Positions 53,209 through 62,428 are shown, counted from the first letter of the stretch. The stretch is 64,000 bases of DNA from UBA1672 sp046542355 (GCA_046542355.1 JBKHBN010000003.1:1-64000); one strand, 5' to 3'. The notes: generated by a model from the letters alone, not told the origin. Translations and numbers: made by a program.

Positions 53209-53856
53209 TTATTGAGCCGACTCAATAATTTTGCGCACAGGGGCAAAGCTGCGGCGGTGGTGAGGGGTGATGCCACAGTGTATCAGCGCTTGTTTGTGTT
53301 CTTTTGTCGGGTAGCCTGCATTTCGCTCCCAGCCATATTCTGGAAATTCACAAGATAGCGCATCCATAATTTTATCACGATGAACTTTTGCAATAATTGA
53401 GGCTGCAGCGATTGTTTTTGATTTGCTATCGCCCTTTATAATGGCGCTTGCAGGTGTAGAAATAACAGGTAGTTTGTTGCCATCTATCAGCGCATGGGTG
53501 AGTTTTATATTCTGTTTTTTCAGTATTGTATTATGCGCCTTCGTCATCGCCAGCAGTGAAGCCTGCAATATGTTGTGCTTGTCTATATCTGCTGGCGATA
53601 ACTCACTGATTGCATAGGGCAGGTGAGATGTAATGGCTTGATAGAGCATCAGGCGTTTTTTCAGGTTTAGTTTCTTGCTATCTTTTATGTGCGTAACAAA
53701 ATCTAGTGTGCGCATTTTTTTTGGAATGATCACACAGGCCGCAACAATCGGCCCGGCCAACGGGCCGCGTCCTACCTCATCAATACCACAGACCAGCCCT
53801 TCAAACCCATCTTCCAACGCGAAGCTGGCTTCTGGTGTCTTGTGCGGAGAGGCCAT
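53209..53856 (-). CDS. rnhB: ribonuclease HII
   Basis: Cleaves RNA in RNA-DNA hybrids and removes single ribonucleotides (215 residues). The catalytic Asp26-Glu27 lie in CGIDEVGRGPLAGP, with ALIDGN (about 127-132) for the third acidic residue. Further family motifs are DSKKLNLKKR and IAAASIIAKVHRD. It follows pepN by 2 bases and precedes ccrM by 130. Confidence 0.95.
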   Translation of the reverse strand: MASPHKTPEASFALEDGFEGLVCGIDEVGRGPLAGPIVAACVIIPKKMRTLDFVTHIKDSKKLNLKKRLMLYQAITSHLPYAISELSPADIDKHNILQASLLAMTKAHNTILKKQNIKLTHALIDGNKLPVISTPASAIIKGDSKSKTIAAASIIAKVHRDKIMDALSCEFPEYGWERNAGYPTKEHKQALIHCGITPHHRRSFAPVRKIIESAQ

Positions 53857-53858
53857 TT

Positions 53859-56477
53859 CTACTCTCCAAGGCTTTTGCTGGCGATTTCATATATGTTTGG
53901 TGATATGTCCTTGATCTTCAGAATATCCTGCAGCGCTTTTCTTATCATTTTTTGATGCACCGGCGTGTATTTTTGCCATTCACGCATTGGCGTTAGAAGC
54001 CGCGCACCGATTTGCGGGTTAATTGCATTAAGCTCAATCACGGCGTCACGAAGAAACGCATAACCGGAGCCGTCTTTTGCATGAAAGCGCGAGGGGTTGT
54101 TCATAGCAAAGGCTGCGTACAATGCACGAACGCGGTTCGGATTCTTCAGTGTGAAATCCTTATGCTGACGTAATTCTTCAAGCTTGCTGATTGTTTCGGG
54201 CAAGGTGGAGATTGCTTGCAGCGCAAACCATTTGTCTATAACAAGAGGGACATCCTGATAGCGCTCATAAAGATCTGCAAATGCTTCGTCTTTCAGGGCG
54301 TGCTCAAAGTTTGTCAGGCATGATAGGGCTGCAACGCGATCTGTCATGTTATCGGCGCTATTGTAGTGTTCTTTTGCAAGCTGCGCGTCTTTTTCGCTAC
54401 CTGTTATTGTCAAAAGTGCCAGTGCTGCATTTCGCAATGCGCGTCTGGCCATTTCCTGAGAGGAAATTGAGAATGATCCTTGCGGGGTATTAGCTTCATA
54501 TATTTGCATCAGTTTATCGTGATGGGCATTTTTCAGTGCCCTTAGCGCAAGATTACGCACTTTATGAATATTCTCGGGATCTGCATCCTTACGGTCTTGC
54601 GCAATAACTCCTATTGCGGGCGGGGTCATGGCTCTTGCCAGAAAGGCTTTGTCAGCGTTATCCTTTAAGGCATCGCTTAGTATAAAATCAAAACTTTCGA
54701 TAAACGTGGCAGGCAGTTCGGGTGATGTGTTGTTGCCCTGTTCATATTGATCCAGCATTTTGTTTAAAGCTCTACAAGCGAGATACTGACCGGATTCCCA
54801 GCGGTTAAAGCCGTCATAAATCTCGTTTTTCATTAGAAAGATATAGTCTTCATCGCTCAAGTCTGTATTCAGCTTCACAGGGGCAGAGAAGTTTCTGAGC
54901 ACAGATGGAACAGGGCGTTCTTCAATATTATCAAAGCTGAATGTTTTCTTGCTCTGATCGAGAACCAGAGTTTGCGTGCCGATTAGATCTTCTCCTTGCG
55001 GGCTGATTAAACCTAAGGAAACCGGAATAACCATCGGCTTTTTGTTCGTTTGACCGGGTGTGTCGGGCAGCTCTTGCGACAATATTATATCATAGCGTCT
55101 AGCTGTCTCATCGTAAGATCCTGTAAATGTCACATTAGGCGTGCCGGCTTGCTCGTACCAGCGTTTAAATTGATCGAGATTAACGCCGCTGGCATCTTGC
55201 ATGGCCTGCACGAAGTCTTCGCAAGTGACAGCCTGTCCGTCGTGACGCTTGAAATATAGCTCAGCGCCTTTACGGTAATTCTCAGCGCCTAGCAGTGTGT
55301 GCATCATGCGGATGACTTCTGCGCCTTTTTCATACACGGTCATGGTGTAGAAATTGTTGATCTCAATATAATTGTCTGGGCGAATTGGATGGGCGAGGGG
55401 AGACGCATCTTCTGTGAACTGGAAGCGCCGCAAATGGGTTACATCATCGATACGTTTGACATCATGGGAGTGCATATCTGCGGTAAAAGCCTGATCGCGG
55501 AAAACGGTTAGCCCTTCTTTCAGTGAAAGCTGGAACCAGTCGCGGCACGTTACGCGGTTTCCGCTCCAGTTGTGGAAGTATTCATGCGCAATTACACCTT
55601 CAACGCGCATAAAATCGGAATCTGTGGCCGTTTCCTGATGGGCAAGTACGAGGGCTGTATTAAAGATGTTTAGAGACTTGTTCTCCATTGCGCCCATATT
55701 GAAATCGCTGACCGCTACTATGTTGAATATATCGAGATCATATTCAAGGCCGTAAACATCCTCATCCCACTTCATTGAGTTTTTAAGGCTTTCCATTGCG
55801 TGGGCGCATTGATCTTCATCACCCGGACGCACGTAAATATATAAATCCACTTCACGGCCAGAGCGCGTTGTGAATGTATCGTGGATGCGGGTTAGATCTC
55901 CGGCGACCAGCGCGAAAAGGTAACACGGTTTGGGGAAGGGGTCTTCCCATATGGTGTAGTGACGACTTTCTCCTGCTGATCCGCTGTCTATAAGATTGCC
56001 GTTTGATAAAAGGACAGGGTGTTTTTTATCCGCTTCGATGCGAACAGTGAATGTGGTGAGGACATCAGGGCGATCCGGGTAATACGTGATACGACGAAAT
56101 CCTTCTGCTTCGCATTGTGTGCAATATGTCCCGCCGGAGTTATACAAGCCTTCGAGATATGTGTTTTTTTCAGGGAATATTTTCGTGATAATTGTAAGCT
56201 CAAAATAATCGGGTAGATCGGTGATGCGCATGGTATGATCATCCCAGACATAGTGCTCGTGTTCAATGCTATTGACCGTAACGGATAATATTTCCATATC
56301 TTCGCCATCGAGAACCAGTTCCTGTTGATCGGGATCAAGGCGCGTGTATGTGCTTTTGGATGTGACGCGTGTATAACCGTCATAAATATCAAAATCCAGA
56401 TCAAGGTGATCGATTTTAAAGGGAAAAGGTTTGTAGTCTTTCAGGTAAACTGTTTTGGGTATGGTTTGTGTCTTCAT
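53859..56477 (-). CDS. pepN: aminopeptidase N (M1 family)
   Basis: Zinc aminopeptidase of 872 residues, matching the gammaproteobacterial-type PepN length. The substrate motif GAMEN (in FNMGAMENKSLN) and zinc site HEYFH (His298, Glu299, His302) with Glu321 (SLKEGL) are all present. The four-domain layout ends in an all-helical C-terminal arch (about 550-872). It is cytoplasmic, with no signal. It is the first of a tight leftward group with rnhB. Confidence 0.96.
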   Translation of the reverse strand: MKTQTIPKTVYLKDYKPFPFKIDHLDLDFDIYDGYTRVTSKSTYTRLDPDQQELVLDGEDMEILSVTVNSIEHEHYVWDDHTMRITDLPDYFELTIITKIFPEKNTYLEGLYNSGGTYCTQCEAEGFRRITYYPDRPDVLTTFTVRIEADKKHPVLLSNGNLIDSGSAGESRHYTIWEDPFPKPCYLFALVAGDLTRIHDTFTTRSGREVDLYIYVRPGDEDQCAHAMESLKNSMKWDEDVYGLEYDLDIFNIVAVSDFNMGAMENKSLNIFNTALVLAHQETATDSDFMRVEGVIAHEYFHNWSGNRVTCRDWFQLSLKEGLTVFRDQAFTADMHSHDVKRIDDVTHLRRFQFTEDASPLAHPIRPDNYIEINNFYTMTVYEKGAEVIRMMHTLLGAENYRKGAELYFKRHDGQAVTCEDFVQAMQDASGVNLDQFKRWYEQAGTPNVTFTGSYDETARRYDIILSQELPDTPGQTNKKPMVIPVSLGLISPQGEDLIGTQTLVLDQSKKTFSFDNIEERPVPSVLRNFSAPVKLNTDLSDEDYIFLMKNEIYDGFNRWESGQYLACRALNKMLDQYEQGNNTSPELPATFIESFDFILSDALKDNADKAFLARAMTPPAIGVIAQDRKDADPENIHKVRNLALRALKNAHHDKLMQIYEANTPQGSFSISSQEMARRALRNAALALLTITGSEKDAQLAKEHYNSADNMTDRVAALSCLTNFEHALKDEAFADLYERYQDVPLVIDKWFALQAISTLPETISKLEELRQHKDFTLKNPNRVRALYAAFAMNNPSRFHAKDGSGYAFLRDAVIELNAINPQIGARLLTPMREWQKYTPVHQKMIRKALQDILKIKDISPNIYEIASKSLGE

Positions 56478-56562
56478 TTCAGTTTCCGCTCTTTGCTGTT
56501 TTTGTCTTCACAATTGTTCCGACTGGTCATCATGAAGCAAAAGGGCGGTGATGGGAAGGGGT

Positions 56563-57207
56563 TTAGGCGGGTTCAGGCCGATCTTTTTCGTGGCACGCTC
56601 TGTGTCCTTGTTCGGTTGTTACTACTGCGCTGAGCGCTCCGGTTCCTGCCGCAAATATCATGGCTCTGTTAATGCAAGCCTGCCTGCAATCAGCTATAAA
56701 ACTGGCTGCCCCTTCGGGTGTTAGACCATAAGTGGCCTGCAGATGCGCAGGATCTGCCAGATCACCCATTATGCCCTCTATATCAAGATATTGCGGTGGA
56801 ACCTGACTGGCCAGCCCTGTTGATACAATGCCTGTCTTGATATCCAGCGAGCGTGAAGCGGCTACATTGTCTGGGTAATCCGGGCCGACGATATATTTTA
56901 ATAAAGGCAATGCAGCGCCTAGCGGTAAGCCCGCCCAAAGACTAAATGATTCAATGTTCTTAAGTGTTTCTTGTCTTTGATGTTCCAATGCAGCAGCGGA
57001 TTCATAAGTAGCGCCGTAACGCTGCGCGTATCTTCGTGCTGTTTTACTATCCAGTCCAGCCCCTTGCTCGGGGAGGTCTGTGTCTTGGTAACCACTGCCG
57101 GATCTGGATCTTGCGCCAGCAGCAAAAGCCGCTTTAGGCGCAAATAATGCAAGCAGCCCAAATTTTATCCCATAACCTAATAATCTTCTGCGTTCTCTAT
57201 CAACCAT
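56563..57207 (-). CDS. hypothetical protein with a twin-arginine-like signal
   Basis: 214 residues, family unknown. The N-terminus (RERRRLLGYGIKFGLL, then AFAAGA) has consecutive Arg followed by a hydrophobic stretch and an Ala-x-Ala site near residue 30, fitting a Tat signal, although the classic SRRxFLK motif is only partly matched. The mature part has two more hydrophobic stretches (about 90-107, 190-205) and three cysteines near the end. No enzyme motif is visible. It stands alone, upstream of pepN by 85 bases. Confidence 0.6.
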   Translation of the reverse strand: MVDRERRRLLGYGIKFGLLALFAPKAAFAAGARSRSGSGYQDTDLPEQGAGLDSKTARRYAQRYGATYESAAALEHQRQETLKNIESFSLWAGLPLGAALPLLKYIVGPDYPDNVAASRSLDIKTGIVSTGLASQVPPQYLDIEGIMGDLADPAHLQATYGLTPEGAASFIADCRQACINRAMIFAAGTGALSAVVTTEQGHRACHEKDRPEPA

Positions 57208-57494
57208 TTTGCACGTTCCGTTTTTTTTCTTGTTTTTTTATGGATAGAGAATTAGCATACGTCATTATCGTTATGCAAATATAACTTTATTTGGCTAACG
57301 AGCATCATGCATTATACTTCTGGAGCAGGCTCTTCTTCGCACATCATCTCATTTAGGCTCAGGATCCATTAATTTTCATTATTCTGCGCGTGTCAGAAAT
57401 TTTTCATCGGTTATGAAAATACCGAAAAGCATAGCAGTGGTTATGGTTGAGGGATTTGAAGACGTTCGTGGAAAATTTATGCCGTGCCCTTTGG
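57208..57494 (+). other. intergenic stretch without a recognised gene
   Basis: About 290 bases between the Tat-signal gene and the palindromic element. It is AT-rich, with only short open frames and no clear promoter or stem-loop. Confidence 0.4.
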
Positions 57495-57594
57495 GTTTGG
57501 ATTAAAACACGCATCTGTCTTCTTCAGCCAAGCTTGATGGTGGGCTGCACCATCTGCACTTGTCTTCATAGAATCTGCATGGTTTAATCCAAAC
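57495..57594. repeat. 100-bp concentric palindromic element
   Basis: The outer arms GTTTGGATTAAA (57495-57506) and TTTAATCCAAAC (57583-57594) are a perfect 12-bp inverted repeat. At the same centre lies an inner hairpin, GATGGTG (57536-57542) with CACCATC (57548-57554) and a 5-base loop. The segments between outer and inner arms also pair in part. It is 30 bases downstream of the proB stop. There is no T run, so it is not a simple terminator. It could be a structured RNA, a repeat-family element or a recombination scar. I saw no second copy in the window. Confidence 0.65.
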
Positions 57595-57624
57595 AGAATG
57601 ACGAAACATTAATGAGTCCTGAGC

Positions 57625-58791
57625 CTAACGTTCAAGCACCATATCGTTGCGATGGATGAGTTCATCTGACGTGATTTCACCTAGAATATCGGGAATATCC
57701 TTGCTTTGTTTTCCGCAGATGCGTTTGGCATCATGAATGTCATAGGCGCTCATGCCCATGCCGATACGCTGGCCAGTCAAATCCAGAATTTCGATGATAT
57801 CACCGCGGCGAAAATCACCGCTTACGCCGCGCGCGCCCACGGCAAGGAGACTTTTTCCATGACTGAGTGCATCAATTGCGCCTGCGTCAATGGTCACAGA
57901 GCCTTTGGGGCGCATATGGGAGCCTATCCACATTTTGCGCGCTGCAATTTTATCCTTGCTGTGTGCATAAAAGAGTGTTGCACGTTTAGTTTCACCGGTT
58001 ATTAAATGTCTCAGAGCGTGGGGTTGTTTGCCGTTGGCAATAATAAGATTTATGCCTGTTTTTGTTGCTGAGACAGCGGCTTCTATCTTGCTTTTCATGC
58101 CGCCCGTACTTAAACCCGGGATCGCATCTCCTGCCATTTTGATGTGTTGGGGTGTGATTTTTTCAATCAAGGAGATGTGCGTTGCTTGTGGATTAATATC
58201 AGGATTATCGGTGTACAGCCCTTCGGTGGTGGAGAGAAGCACAACTGTGTCAGCGCCTATCATTTGGGCAACGCGGACACTGAGGCGGTCATTATCGCCA
58301 AAACGGATCTCGCCTGTTGAGACAGTATCATTTTCATTGATGATTGGCACAATACCGTGATCGAGTAATGTGTGCAGGGTGTCACGAGCGTTCAGGCTCA
58401 TGCGGCGGTTTTCGGTTTCTCCCATAGTCAGGAGCACTTGACCTGCGTCTATGTCTTGTTTTTTGAATGCCTTGAAGTAGCCATTAAAAACATGGTACTG
58501 ACCAACGGAGGAGGCGGCTTGTTTCTTGGCAAGAGGGATATTGCGGGGCGATGTACCGGAGGATATGCCAAGCGCCTTGCGCCCGAGCGCAACGCCTCCA
58601 GAAGAAACAACCACCACCTTGATCTTTTGTTCCAATAATTGTTTGACGTCTTCGGCAATTGCATCCATCCAGTTTTGATTTACGCTATCCAGTTCTTGTC
58701 CACGTACCAGCGCAGAGCCAACCTTAACAACGAGAAGCTTTGTGCTGGCTAAAATTTTTGCAGGTGTTTTTTGTGGTGCTGGCGCGCTCAT
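57625..58791 (-). CDS. proB: glutamate 5-kinase
   Basis: First enzyme of proline synthesis (388 residues). The amino-acid-kinase domain (about 18-275) has VVKVGSALV at its start, VVVSSGGVALG, IINENDTVST and LSTGGMKSK, and a C-terminal PUA domain (about 295-388) carries VGARGVSGDFRRGD. It overlaps obgE by 4 bases. Its pathway partner proA is about 19 kb away on the same strand; in most alphaproteobacteria the two are adjacent. Confidence 0.95.
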   Translation of the reverse strand: MSAPAPQKTPAKILASTKLLVVKVGSALVRGQELDSVNQNWMDAIAEDVKQLLEQKIKVVVVSSGGVALGRKALGISSGTSPRNIPLAKKQAASSVGQYHVFNGYFKAFKKQDIDAGQVLLTMGETENRRMSLNARDTLHTLLDHGIVPIINENDTVSTGEIRFGDNDRLSVRVAQMIGADTVVLLSTTEGLYTDNPDINPQATHISLIEKITPQHIKMAGDAIPGLSTGGMKSKIEAAVSATKTGINLIIANGKQPHALRHLITGETKRATLFYAHSKDKIAARKMWIGSHMRPKGSVTIDAGAIDALSHGKSLLAVGARGVSGDFRRGDIIEILDLTGQRIGMGMSAYDIHDAKRICGKQSKDIPDILGEITSDELIHRNDMVLER

Positions 58792-59819
58792 GGTTTATAT
58801 GTGCTTTCTTCTTGATCAGCGTTTTCCTGTCTCTTTTGTGCTACTATGTTTGCCAGTTCGAAGAGTAGCGGTTTTATATTTTCTCCTGAAACAGCCGATA
58901 TCGTTTTCACATTTTTGTTGATCGCCTTGGAGAGCGTTTGGGCCTGATCTTCAGCCAGTTCCTTGCCAAGTGCATCTGCTTTGTTTAGCACTATGATTTC
59001 CGGCTTGTTTTCAAGATTTGCTCCATATTGCCTAAGTTCATTGCGTATTGTCTTGTAAGACTCAACAATATCATCTTGCGTACAATCAATAATGTGTAAC
59101 AAAACAGATGTGCGCTCTACATGCCCCAAGAAGCGGTCGCCAAGACCTTGCCCTTTGTGGGCACCTTCTATCAGGCCGGGGATGTCTGCAATCACGAAGT
59201 CATAATCACCAGCTTTTACCACGCCAAGATTGGGGTGCAGGGTTGTGAAGGGATAGTCTGCGACCTTTGGTTTTGCGTTAGAGCATGCGGCCAGAAATGT
59301 GGATTTTCCAGCGTTTGGCAGGCCGACCAGTCCAACATCTGCAATGAGTTTAAGGCGCAGCCATAGCGCCATTTCCTGAGCCGGCCAGCCTGGTGTTGAT
59401 TTACGCGGTGCCTGATTGGTTGCGCTTTTGTAATGTGTGTTGCCAAAGCCACCATCCCCGCCCTTGAGGAATTTTATGCGCTCTCCGGGTTCCAGCAGAT
59501 CCAACAGCACCGTTTCTTTATCTTCATCCAGAATCTGGGTTCCTACAGGGACACGGATAACGCAATCGGAACCGTTAGCGCCGGTTTTATTGCGTCCCTG
59601 ACCATGGTGCCCGTTCTCTGCGCGAAAATGTTGCTGATAGCGAAAATCGATGAGTGTGTTGAGCGTGGGTACAACCTCGAAATAGACATCTCCACCTTTG
59701 CCACCATTGCCTCCGTCCGGTCCGCCAAATTCGATATATTTCTCACGGCGGAAAGAGACGCACCCCGGGCCGCCTTTTCCACTTTGCAAGTATATTTTTG
59801 CCTCATCGAGAAATTTCAT
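58788..59819 (-). CDS. obgE: GTPase ObgE/CgtA
   Basis: Ribosome-associated GTPase of 343 residues. The glycine-rich Obg fold (about 1-158, with GGPDGGNGGKGGDV) precedes the G domain: G1 GLPNAGKS (166-173), the switch/G3 DIPGLIEGAHKGQGLG and G4 NKAD (about 284). It has roles in 50S maturation and stringent response. It follows rpmA by 117 bases, with a terminator in the gap, and is coupled to proB by a 4-base overlap. Confidence 0.96.
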   Translation of the reverse strand: MKFLDEAKIYLQSGKGGPGCVSFRREKYIEFGGPDGGNGGKGGDVYFEVVPTLNTLIDFRYQQHFRAENGHHGQGRNKTGANGSDCVIRVPVGTQILDEDKETVLLDLLEPGERIKFLKGGDGGFGNTHYKSATNQAPRKSTPGWPAQEMALWLRLKLIADVGLVGLPNAGKSTFLAACSNAKPKVADYPFTTLHPNLGVVKAGDYDFVIADIPGLIEGAHKGQGLGDRFLGHVERTSVLLHIIDCTQDDIVESYKTIRNELRQYGANLENKPEIIVLNKADALGKELAEDQAQTLSKAINKNVKTISAVSGENIKPLLFELANIVAQKRQENADQEESTYKP

Positions 59820-59874
59820 TTGTAATTGTCTTTCACTGTTACATTTTTTACTGTCACATTTTAAAGACTATACC

Positions 59875-59902
59875 AAAAAAGAGAGGCCTTTTGCCCCTCT
59901 TT
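59875..59902 (-). terminator. terminator after rpmA
   Basis: A 9-bp stem with one non-Watson-Crick pair (59879-59887 with 59893-59901) and a 5-base loop. Leftward it runs into six T. It separates the rplU-rpmA unit from obgE, possibly as an attenuating terminator. Confidence 0.75.
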
Positions 59903-59936
59903 ATAAATCTTAAATCAGTGCCTTTTTAAACGCAGA

Positions 59937-60221
59937 CTACTTTGCCGCACTTTGGCTTTGCACGTCATTGGCCGGTATGATATTTACAATCGGTCTGCCG
60001 CCTTTGCCTTTTACGAAGGACACTTGACCATCAAGAAGGGCATAGATTGTGTGATCCTTGCCAAGCCCTACATTTTTTCCCGGCTGCCATTTTGTGCCGC
60101 GCTGGCGTACAATAATATTTCCAGCAAGAACTTCTTCGCCGCCATAGCGCTTAACTCCAAGGCGGCGGCCAATGGAATCGCGTCCGTTCTTGGAGCTCCC
60201 GCCTGCTTTTTTATGTGCCAT
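59937..60221 (-). CDS. rpmA: 50S ribosomal protein L27
   Basis: 94 residues starting MAHKKAGGSSKNGRDS, with no cleavable N-terminal extension of the Firmicutes kind. The N-terminal tail reaches the peptidyl-transferase centre. It follows rplU by 35 bases; the pair is conserved in nearly all bacteria. Confidence 0.97.
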   Translation of the reverse strand: MAHKKAGGSSKNGRDSIGRRLGVKRYGGEEVLAGNIIVRQRGTKWQPGKNVGLGKDHTIYALLDGQVSFVKGKGGRPIVNIIPANDVQSQSAAK

Positions 60222-60256
60222 TATGTTTCTCCTAAACTCTCTAGATTTTTATTTGC

Positions 60257-60571
60257 TTACGCGGCTTTTATGTTCGTGATCTGGATCATTGTCAGATCCT
60301 GACGGTGTCCCTTTTTACGACGATAATTCTGGCGGCGCTTCTTTTTAAATACTGTAATTTTCGGACCTCGGGTTTGTTCAACAACCTTGGCTTCTACTTT
60401 TGCACCTTTAACCAGCGGCTCGCCCAGAGTGCTTTTCTTTCCGTCTGACACCATAAGGACTTCATCAAGAACAATCTTGTCACCGTCCTTACCATCGAGC
60501 TTTTCGACTAAAAGCTTGTCATCTTTTTTAACTTTGTATTGTTTTCCGCCTGTCTTAACTACCGCAAACAT
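60257..60571 (-). CDS. rplU: 50S ribosomal protein L21
   Basis: 104 residues starting MFAVVKTGGKQYKVKKDD. The C-terminal motif KKRRQNYRRKKGHRQ is the typical basic rRNA-binding end. It is the first gene of the rplU-rpmA unit, with a promoter candidate about 105 bases upstream. Confidence 0.97.
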   Translation of the reverse strand: MFAVVKTGGKQYKVKKDDKLLVEKLDGKDGDKIVLDEVLMVSDGKKSTLGEPLVKGAKVEAKVVEQTRGPKITVFKKKRRQNYRRKKGHRQDLTMIQITNIKAA

Positions 60572-60674
60572 ATCTTATAACTTTCGCTAAAATTATGGTA
60601 TTTTATGTACTTTCAAGCTGTACTCACTACTATGCACGCACAGCTGCGAATCCATATATTCTTTATGAGCGCTG

Positions 60675-60704
60675 GAGATAACCATATTATATTATTGATG
60701 TCAA
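60675..60704 (-). promoter_or_regulatory. candidate promoter of rplU-rpmA
   Basis: On the minus strand a perfect TTGACA (60704-60699) is followed after 18 bases by TATCTC (60680-60675). This leaves a leader of roughly 95 bases before rplU, long enough for translational feedback control. The remaining 60705-60940 faces nhaD and holds a weak stem (CACTTCG 60818-60824 with CGAAGTG 60850-60856). Confidence 0.45.
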
Positions 60705-60940
60705 GGAATATTGTTACCGGTGGGTAGGGATGAGTATCTTGCGCATGAGGCCGCTATCTGAAGTTCGTTGTGACAACTTGTTCCTTTGATTTTTTTATGA
60801 TAAACAACGTCGCTATACACTTCGTGGGCTGGTGCTCTTAACTGATTCGCGAAGTGGTAGACATATCCTGTTTGTATTTTTCTATACCAGATCAGGTTTC
60901 ATTATATACAAATCATCACAATATATTTTAACAAGAGTAG

Positions 60941-62362
60941 ATGTTCATGTTTTCTCGTATAGCATGCCTGTGTGGCAATATATTTATTGGGCTGGCAATT
61001 CTTATTATTTGTTCCGATATAGTTTTTGCATCCTCAGCGAAGATGGTTAACGGCTCCGCACATACACTTAATGTCGGTTTGCACTGGTCGGGGATTGTCA
61101 GTTTGATTATTTTTGTGCTGGCTTACAGTTTTGTCCTTGGAGAAGAATACTCACATCTGCGTAAATCCAAACCTGTTATGCTGGCTGCTGGCCTAATATG
61201 GCTTATCATCGGTATTGTTGCTCCTCAATTTGGCGCTGATAAAGAACATATCCATTACGCGCTCTTTCATAATCTGGACGAATATGCCGGGCTTATGCTT
61301 TTCCTGCTGGCGGCCATGACGTATATCAGTGTTCTGAGTGATAGAAATGTTTTTGCGGTTCTCAGGGTCAGGTTGCTGCGCTCAGGTTTAGGTCTGCGCC
61401 AGCTTTTCTGGGTTACAGGTATTCTGGCATTTTTCTTGTCCCCGCTTGCAGATAATTTAACAACAGTTCTTGTTATGGGTGCGGTGATTGTTGCAGTGGG
61501 CGGTACGAATACCAAGTTTGTGAATATGGGGTGTGTTAACATTGTGTGCGCTGCTAATGCTGGCGGTGCCTTTAGTCCCTTTGGGGATATTACTACCTTG
61601 ATGGTTTGGCAGGCTGGCAAAGTTGAATTTTTTGAGTTCTTTGCTCTTTTCTTGCCCTCTCTCGTCTGCTTTCTTGTTCCCGCTGCCTTAATGACCTTTT
61701 TTGTTCCTAATGAAAAGCCCGAACAAATCAGGGAAGATGTGAAGATGAAGCGGGGGGCATGGGTTGTTATTATAGAGGGGCTGCTGACAATTGTTACAGC
61801 GGTTACTTTTGAACAGTTTTTCGGACTTCCGCCTTTTCTGGGCATGATGACCGGTATGTCTGTTTTAATGATAACCGCCTGGTATCTTCGTAATGTTGGA
61901 GATAACAGAGATAGAACCTGTGATGTCTTTAAGAATATTGCCGAAGCAGAGTGGGATACGCTCTTGTTCTTCTTTGGTGTTATTTTCAGCGTGGGCGGTC
62001 TTGGGTATCTGGGATATTTACACTTTTTATCGGACCTCCTTTACGAAGGATGGGGGCCTACATTTGCCAATGTGACGCTTGGGTTGCTTTCAGCCCTTAT
62101 TGACAATATTCCTGTAATGTTTGCCGTATTGAAGATGGAGCCGAATATGGATCATTTCCAGTGGTTGCTTATTACTTTGACTACGGGGGTAGGAGGCAGT
62201 TTATTATCTGTCGGCTCTGCTGCCGGCGTTGGTCTTATGGGCGTTGCACGCGGACAATACACGTTCTTCTCGCATCTGCGATGGTCGCTATTTATTATTC
62301 TTGGATATGCTGCGGCTATTGGAACGCATTTTATCGCAAATGGTCATATGATTGGCCAGTGA
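60941..62362 (+). CDS. nhaD: NhaD-type sodium:proton antiporter
   Basis: Inner-membrane antiporter of 473 residues with about 12-13 membrane helices (ion transporter superfamily). Diagnostic stretches include LSPLADNLTTVLVMGAV, ANAGGAFSPFGDITTLMVW and LLSALIDNIPVMFAVLKM. The polar residues in membrane segments (Asp and Asn of ADNLTT and IDNIP) are those expected for ion binding. An N-terminal signal-like segment precedes the first helix, as in several NhaD proteins. A second ATG lies two codons in. It exports Na+ in exchange for protons, which bears on the V-ATPase finding. Confidence 0.92.
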   Translation: MFMFSRIACLCGNIFIGLAILIICSDIVFASSAKMVNGSAHTLNVGLHWSGIVSLIIFVLAYSFVLGEEYSHLRKSKPVMLAAGLIWLIIGIVAPQFGADKEHIHYALFHNLDEYAGLMLFLLAAMTYISVLSDRNVFAVLRVRLLRSGLGLRQLFWVTGILAFFLSPLADNLTTVLVMGAVIVAVGGTNTKFVNMGCVNIVCAANAGGAFSPFGDITTLMVWQAGKVEFFEFFALFLPSLVCFLVPAALMTFFVPNEKPEQIREDVKMKRGAWVVIIEGLLTIVTAVTFEQFFGLPPFLGMMTGMSVLMITAWYLRNVGDNRDRTCDVFKNIAEAEWDTLLFFFGVIFSVGGLGYLGYLHFLSDLLYEGWGPTFANVTLGLLSALIDNIPVMFAVLKMEPNMDHFQWLLITLTTGVGGSLLSVGSAAGVGLMGVARGQYTFFSHLRWSLFIILGYAAAIGTHFIANGHMIGQ

Positions 62363-62428
62363 TTAGCTTATTAAACGAGATTAATAGCGCGTTGCCAGTT
62401 ATAAGATTTTAGTCTATATACCGTTTCT

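Noticed and set aside
53199..53213. CtrA box near ccrM
   Set aside because: Only one half (TTAA) matches; the second half is TATT.
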